Part shown: positions 59,518-64,000 of the stretch, in pieces
Numbering within the stretch: the first letter of the stretch is position 1
Layout: every line of letters begins with the position of its first letter
Assembly: GCF_964340395.1 (NCBI RefSeq)
Contig: NC_135556.1
Span: 26,560,062 to 26,624,061, forward strand
Source of the DNA: Glandiceps talaboti
Lineage: Eukaryota > Hemichordata > Enteropneusta > Spengelidae
Length of the DNA stretch: 64,000 nt
Direction: 5' to 3'
Translations under genes and position numbers: made by a program
Notes under the pieces: model-generated
Told to the model about the DNA's origin: nothing
Database searches by the model: none
What the model saw: the letters and a program-made list of their open reading frames with translations, nothing else

Positions 59518-59992
59518 TAGCAGATGGGACTAAAGGATGATGTAGAAACCATACAATTCTAGAAGTATGCAGATGGGACTAAAAGATGATGTAGAAACCA
59601 TACAATTCTAGAAGTATGCAGATGTGAGATGTAGAAACCATACAATTCTAGAAGTACACAGATGGGACTAAAAGATGATGTAGAAACCATACAATTCTAG
59701 AAGTATGCAGATGGGAGATGTAGAAACCGTACAATTCTAGAAGTATGCAGATGGGAGATGTAGAAACCATACAATTCTAGAAGTATGCAGATGGGAGATG
59801 TAGAAACCATACAATTCTAGAAGTATGCAGATGGGAGATGTAGAAACCATACAATTCTAGAACTACACAGATGGGAGATGTAGAAACCATACAATTCTAG
59901 AAGTATGCAGACGGGACTAAAGAATGGTGTAGAAACTGTACAATTCTAGAAGTATGCAGATGGGAGATGTAGAAACCATACAATTCTATTGA
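59518..59992. repeat. Tandem repeat with two unit lengths (about 40 and 49 bp)
   Basis: About 11 copies share GATGTAGAAACCATACAATT, CTAGAAGTATGCAGATGGGA. Longer units carry an extra CTAAARGAT segment; shorter ones lack it. Confidence 0.93.
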
Positions 59993-60894
59993 GAACGACA
60001 AACTTCGCAAAGTGTGTTTGAGGCATATTAAGTTATCTTGGCCTCAATGTGATCAGGTATAACAACATTATGAACTAAAAAAGTAGATTTCTTACGGATA
60101 ACACAGTATTTACAACTCTTTGAAAGTTAGATTGAATTGTTTGTGAAATGCTGAAAAAGAGAGGGTAATGTTGATCCCTCTAAATTTAGCTCCAATTACT
60201 GGTATCTCACCTGCTGCGAACATAGTGAGAGACTTTATAATTACTCAGCTGATTAACATTCAGTACTACTGGTAATTAAGAGAGTGTTAATTGGCAAACA
60301 GATGAAAAAGTTGAAACATTCAATTCACACAGTGTCGTTGAACTAATTCCTGAAGCAAGTAAAGTTCTGTCATCTGAACAAATTTCACCAACCACACATA
60401 TTTTGACAGTAAATTGAGAAATTGTACAAAAGTTGAGAAAACTTCATTCAATACAACTGTGGCAAATAATCCCAGCTTAAAGTTTTCTTTTAATTAACTA
60501 AAACAAAAGGTACAATGCTTAATTACTCAAAGTAAAACAAAAGAGAAACAGCTCTATACAATACCACTTCCTCTTCTCTTTACAAATTTTACTTTCTTCA
60601 CATCTTGTTAACAAACACTCAAAGATGTAAAAGTCACTCTTTTCTTTCATGATCATTAAAGTGGCCTTGCTGCCTTGGTTTTCAGAAACGATCTTTGTGA
60701 ATTTGCATTAAGAGCATGTGTGTGTTGAATGTCTACAGTCTACTGGTCTGTTTACTGACTGTATTCTTTAACTTGTTGTGTGGCCCTGCCATCACAAAAC
60801 AATGCAGGTGTTGACATCTACAGGGACATTTCACATTTTCGTTAACACCTTACAAAAGACAGCCGACAATTTCAACAAATTTAGGGTCTCCTTC

Positions 60895-61080
60895 AAGTAA
60901 TATATTTTTCAGATAGTTAACAGTGGTATGACAAGTGTAAACCTTAAATAGAACTCAAAGTAATATATATTTCAGATAGTTAACAGTGGTATGACAAACG
61001 TAAACCATAAACAGAACTAGAAGTAACATACTTCAGATAGTTAACAGTGGTATGACAAATGTAAACCATAAATAGAACTT
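60895..61080. repeat. About 61-bp tandem repeat, 3 copies
   Basis: AGATAGTTAACAGTGGTATG, ACAARYGTAAACCWTAAAYA, GAACT recurs at about 60912, 60974 and 61035. Confidence 0.88.
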
Positions 61081-61083
61081 CAC

Positions 61084-61121
61084 CATACATATGTATGTAT
61101 GTAAGTACCTGCGTACTGTAT

Positions 61122-61155
<34 letters not shown>

Positions 61156-61520
61156 TGTATGAATGTATGTATGTATGTATGTATGTATGTAGAAAAATAA
61201 ATAAATTTGGACTCTATTATTACGTACATACATACATGTTACATATAAAGTATGTATGTACACACACATACATACATACATACATACATACATACACACA
61301 CACATACATACATACATACATACATACATACATACACACACACATACATACATACATACATACATACATACATACATACATACACATGCACACACGCACA
61401 CACACATACATACATACATGCAAGCATGTATATATGGACATACATATGCACACACACATGCATGCACACACACATGCTCACACACACATGCATGTACGCA
61501 CACACTTGCAAACAGACAAA
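61084..61520. repeat. (TATG)n and (CATA)n microsatellite in inverted arrangement
   Basis: A TATG run (61090-61190) and a much longer CATA/CACA run (61255-61500) flank about 65 bp of unique sequence. The two are complementary and could form a hairpin. Confidence 0.95.
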
Positions 61521-61636
61521 TACACAAATTTAAGTCAGTTTCAGAAGTAGTTTAGAAGACAAAGCATAGGTGTTGACAATTTTCTGGATTTACAGTATTT
61601 GCATTTTATGGAACTCAAACTATTTGTCACAGTTAC

Positions 61637-61813
61637 TTTCTGTGACCATGGCAACAAGCCATACATCTTCCTCAAGTGTGTAATAGTATGTCCTGATGTT
61701 GGAAAGTTCACTACTAAAATTAGATTCATCTGATTGACAAACACTACCATGACGTAAAGACTTAGGTGGTGCATTAATCTCTGGTATGAATGAATGTACC
61801 TTTAACATGGCAG
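61637..61813 (-). CDS. Candidate internal exon of an unidentified minus-strand gene
   Basis: A 177-nt open stretch is bounded by a TTCTAG acceptor and a GTAACT donor. It includes FIPEINAPPKSLRHGS and YYYTLEEDVWLVAMVTE, which have the look of real protein (the latter resembles a longin-type strand-helix start, but no family is assigned). Reading past the donor meets a stop within a few codons. It may belong with the terminal exon at 58008-58073. Confidence 0.35.
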
Positions 61814-62056
61814 CTAGAACATTTAAGATTTACAGAATTCTTAGAACTACACTTTTATCATGGAAAAAATAAATAAATTTGGACACTATAAATAGGAATT
61901 ACTATCATGAGGGGGCAGATTTTGTTAATTTTAATAAACACACAGTCTCCAGGTGTGGTAGTTTAAAGAAACTAATTTGCATAAAAACAAAAGGATGTTG
62001 GTCTTGGTGCTCAAATAGCCACTTGAAGAATTTGTTAAACTTACTATCAAAGAGAA

Positions 62057-62064
62057 TGACGTCA
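62057..62064. promoter_or_regulatory. Palindromic CRE-like TGACGTCA
   Basis: A perfect TGACGTCA; further TGACGT half-sites lie at about 62494 and 62516 (TTACGTCA). They could mark a promoter of a minus-strand gene, but no transcript is established. Confidence 0.3.
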
Positions 62065-62875
62065 TAAGGGGTTTAGTGCTACTACTACACCAAGCTGAAA
62101 TCATAACATACACTATTTCAATCACTTCACGCAAGGACTTTTCACCTGTCCCCTTGTAATGGCTGTCGCAGTTACTGATGTTTCCCATCAACAAGTGTCT
62201 GACACAATCACAACACAGTTTTAAATCAGGTATGTGTCTCACTTCATGTGTGTTTTCTTGCGTAACATAACAATTGAAGTCACCTCTGTTTAGGTCTTTC
62301 AACTCACTGATGTGAAAGTTTGTTAGATTTCTACATTTTGCAGATAGTGAATATTTAGTTGTTGGTAAAGTAGTTCATACTGGAAACTCACTGCTGTTCT
62401 GACAGCAAAATTTATTAGATTTATCTGCATTTTTGTAGATTGTGAACATTCGGTTACAGCCAGTGAGATATTTTGATGTCAAGAAACTTTAAGATGACGT
62501 GTAATTTAAGCCTTATTACGTCACACAGTTGATACCTTTGTAACAACATTTACTGGAAACTGAAGAAAAACGTGAAATAATATTGAGTGTTCTTTTTTTC
62601 AATTTTTTTTTATCAACTTCTCAGTCTGCAAGATTATTTTCTTTACTGCATGTTCTGTATGACGCCGTTCTGTTTTCATATCTCCATAACACAGTGCTCA
62701 GTGTTTACCGGATATGATATGACTTGCAATAATTTTGTACTTACACGTATAAAGTTTTCTTTTTTAAATTTAAGTGTAAATGAAAAGTGAAAATATTCCA
62801 TTTTAAATCTGGTTTGGGGAAAGACAGATACATATTATGGCATTGGCTGAATATATTTTTGCATTTCCACAAGAG

Positions 62876-62906
<31 letters not shown>

Positions 62907-63687
62907 GAGCAAAACATACTGTGTACAAATGGTTAGAAATATAGCATGCACATTACAAGTCAAAACAAAGCATAAACCAAAATTATGTCTTTTCACAGTC
63001 ACAGTATGTATCCAGCAGCAAGTCCTGTTTCATGCTGTTCTAAATCGCAGTATATCGTATACAAATGTACAATACTTCATTAGGCCTACAGTTCAACTGA
63101 CTTCTGTACTTTGTAAAGTTCTTCCTTGGTGGGAGGATGTCTTTTTGTTGTACTCTCCCCGTTATCAAACCAATGTAACATTGAGAGGGGCTATTAGGCA
63201 CAGCTGCTAGCCAGCATTCATCCATCAGTAATTACAGAGTACAGTTATCTATTTGAGTGTTTCTCTTTCATTATTGTTCCAATGAAGTCCCAGTTTCCTG
63301 TTCCCCTTTGTTTGTATTTTGACAGTTCAGTGAATAGCACGTTTGTTAGCATGTTTTGCAAGTTGTGAACTAGTCAAAAAAGAAGGAATTCTCAAACACT
63401 TGTAAAATACATAGGTATGGATGTGAATCCCTACCTTGTGTGTTACACTGTATAAGGCCAAAAAAAAGAGAATTGTTTCTGGTCAGGACAGTTTGTCTAA
63501 ATGGTGTGACGACACAGATTTTTTATTATATTCTCAACAAACCTGTCATTCAATCTACTATTTATGGCAGTTACTGTTCTTTTCATTTAGTACTTTAGTG
63601 CAAGTGTGTATGTGGGGCAGATGTCATTTGCTTGTTCATGACTGGCTCTGCAGTTGTCTTCACTGTAGTAGGGAGGGTTATTTTTGG

Positions 63688-63795
63688 GTTTCCCCACGGA
63701 TCTGCAGACTGCATGCGCTGGACAACCACTAAAAAAACACCGACATAATGGAATTTAAGTGTTGCACATGCCGAACAGAAACAATTTTTTGGGGG
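63688..63795. repeat. Dispersed repeat sharing a minus-strand MQSADP reading frame, copy 2
   Basis: GTTTCCCCACGGATCTGCAG ... GCGCTGGACAACCAC ... AATTTAAGTG ... GAACAGAAACAATTTTTT parallels the copy at 11870-12010. Confidence 0.7.
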
Positions 63796-64000
63796 GCCTA
63801 ACACATGGTGATTGTCTTATCATGAAAACACTATTGTCTTTATTGAAGTTTATTGTAAGACTCTTACCGGTAACCATTATGTAGCATGTTTGACTCTACC
63901 TATTCACTGCAAGGTAACAGAATAAACATACCACAACATTACTGAAGTAGTAACAGTGTAAATACACACACGAATCAAGTAACTGGTTCTAGATTGTTGT

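Noticed and set aside
61931-62302. 123-aa minus-strand ORF with a Cys-rich segment (LKLCCDCVRHLL)
   Set aside because: Donor-like GTAAGT and an acceptor-like CAG interrupt it, but no consistent phase join to the neighbouring exon-like block could be built.

Overview
This window is AT-rich, intron-rich nuclear DNA from an animal, most likely a marine invertebrate bilaterian. The evidence is GT-AG introns throughout, four conserved animal genes with many short exons, non-LTR retrotransposon fragments, many foldback elements, and very abundant microsatellites and minisatellites. The sequence alone does not fix the phylum; a hemichordate, other invertebrate deuterostome or lophotrochozoan would all fit. 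I rebuilt the gene models by hand from splice sites and codon phase. All four close with a total coding length divisible by three.

Layout. (1) 184-14241, minus: UTP18, an SSU-processome WD40 protein, 11 coding exons, about 512 aa; one large intron holds a 35-bp minisatellite. (2) 14824-19669, plus: a group I nucleoside diphosphate kinase (NDK/NME), 4 coding exons, 151 aa, head-to-head with UTP18 across a 582-bp gap with two CACGTG E-boxes; a decayed LINE lies in its first intron in antisense. (3) 19670-23000: convergent intergenic space with a tandem array of a roughly 110-bp unit. (4) 23001-40199, minus: SNX25, a sorting nexin with N-terminal membrane anchor, PXA, RGS, PX and nexin-C domains, 22 coding exons, about 970 aa. 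(5) 41407-45633, plus: TMEM185, a multipass membrane protein, 7 coding exons, 344 aa, head-to-head with SNX25. (6) 45634-64000: mostly repeats, including a 28-bp minisatellite at 53.4-54.5 kb and a 37-bp minisatellite at 55.4-57.0 kb. A likely terminal exon and one other exon-like block hint at an unidentified minus-strand gene at about 58-62 kb.

The genes do not form a pathway. UTP18 (ribosome biogenesis) and NDK (NTP supply) are growth-related housekeeping genes that probably share a bidirectional promoter; SNX25 and TMEM185 are membrane-traffic or membrane genes in a similar arrangement.

The most unusual signal is repeated local tandem duplication of exon ends together with their splice sites. 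The 3' end of an exon plus its 5' splice site is copied into the downstream intron in UTP18 (exon 9), SNX25 (exons 6 and 12) and TMEM185 (exon 5, seven tandem copies, one of which offers an in-frame 30-residue extension). A 3' splice-site region is duplicated in NDK. A second theme is a dense set of foldback or inverted-repeat elements, several present twice in the window.
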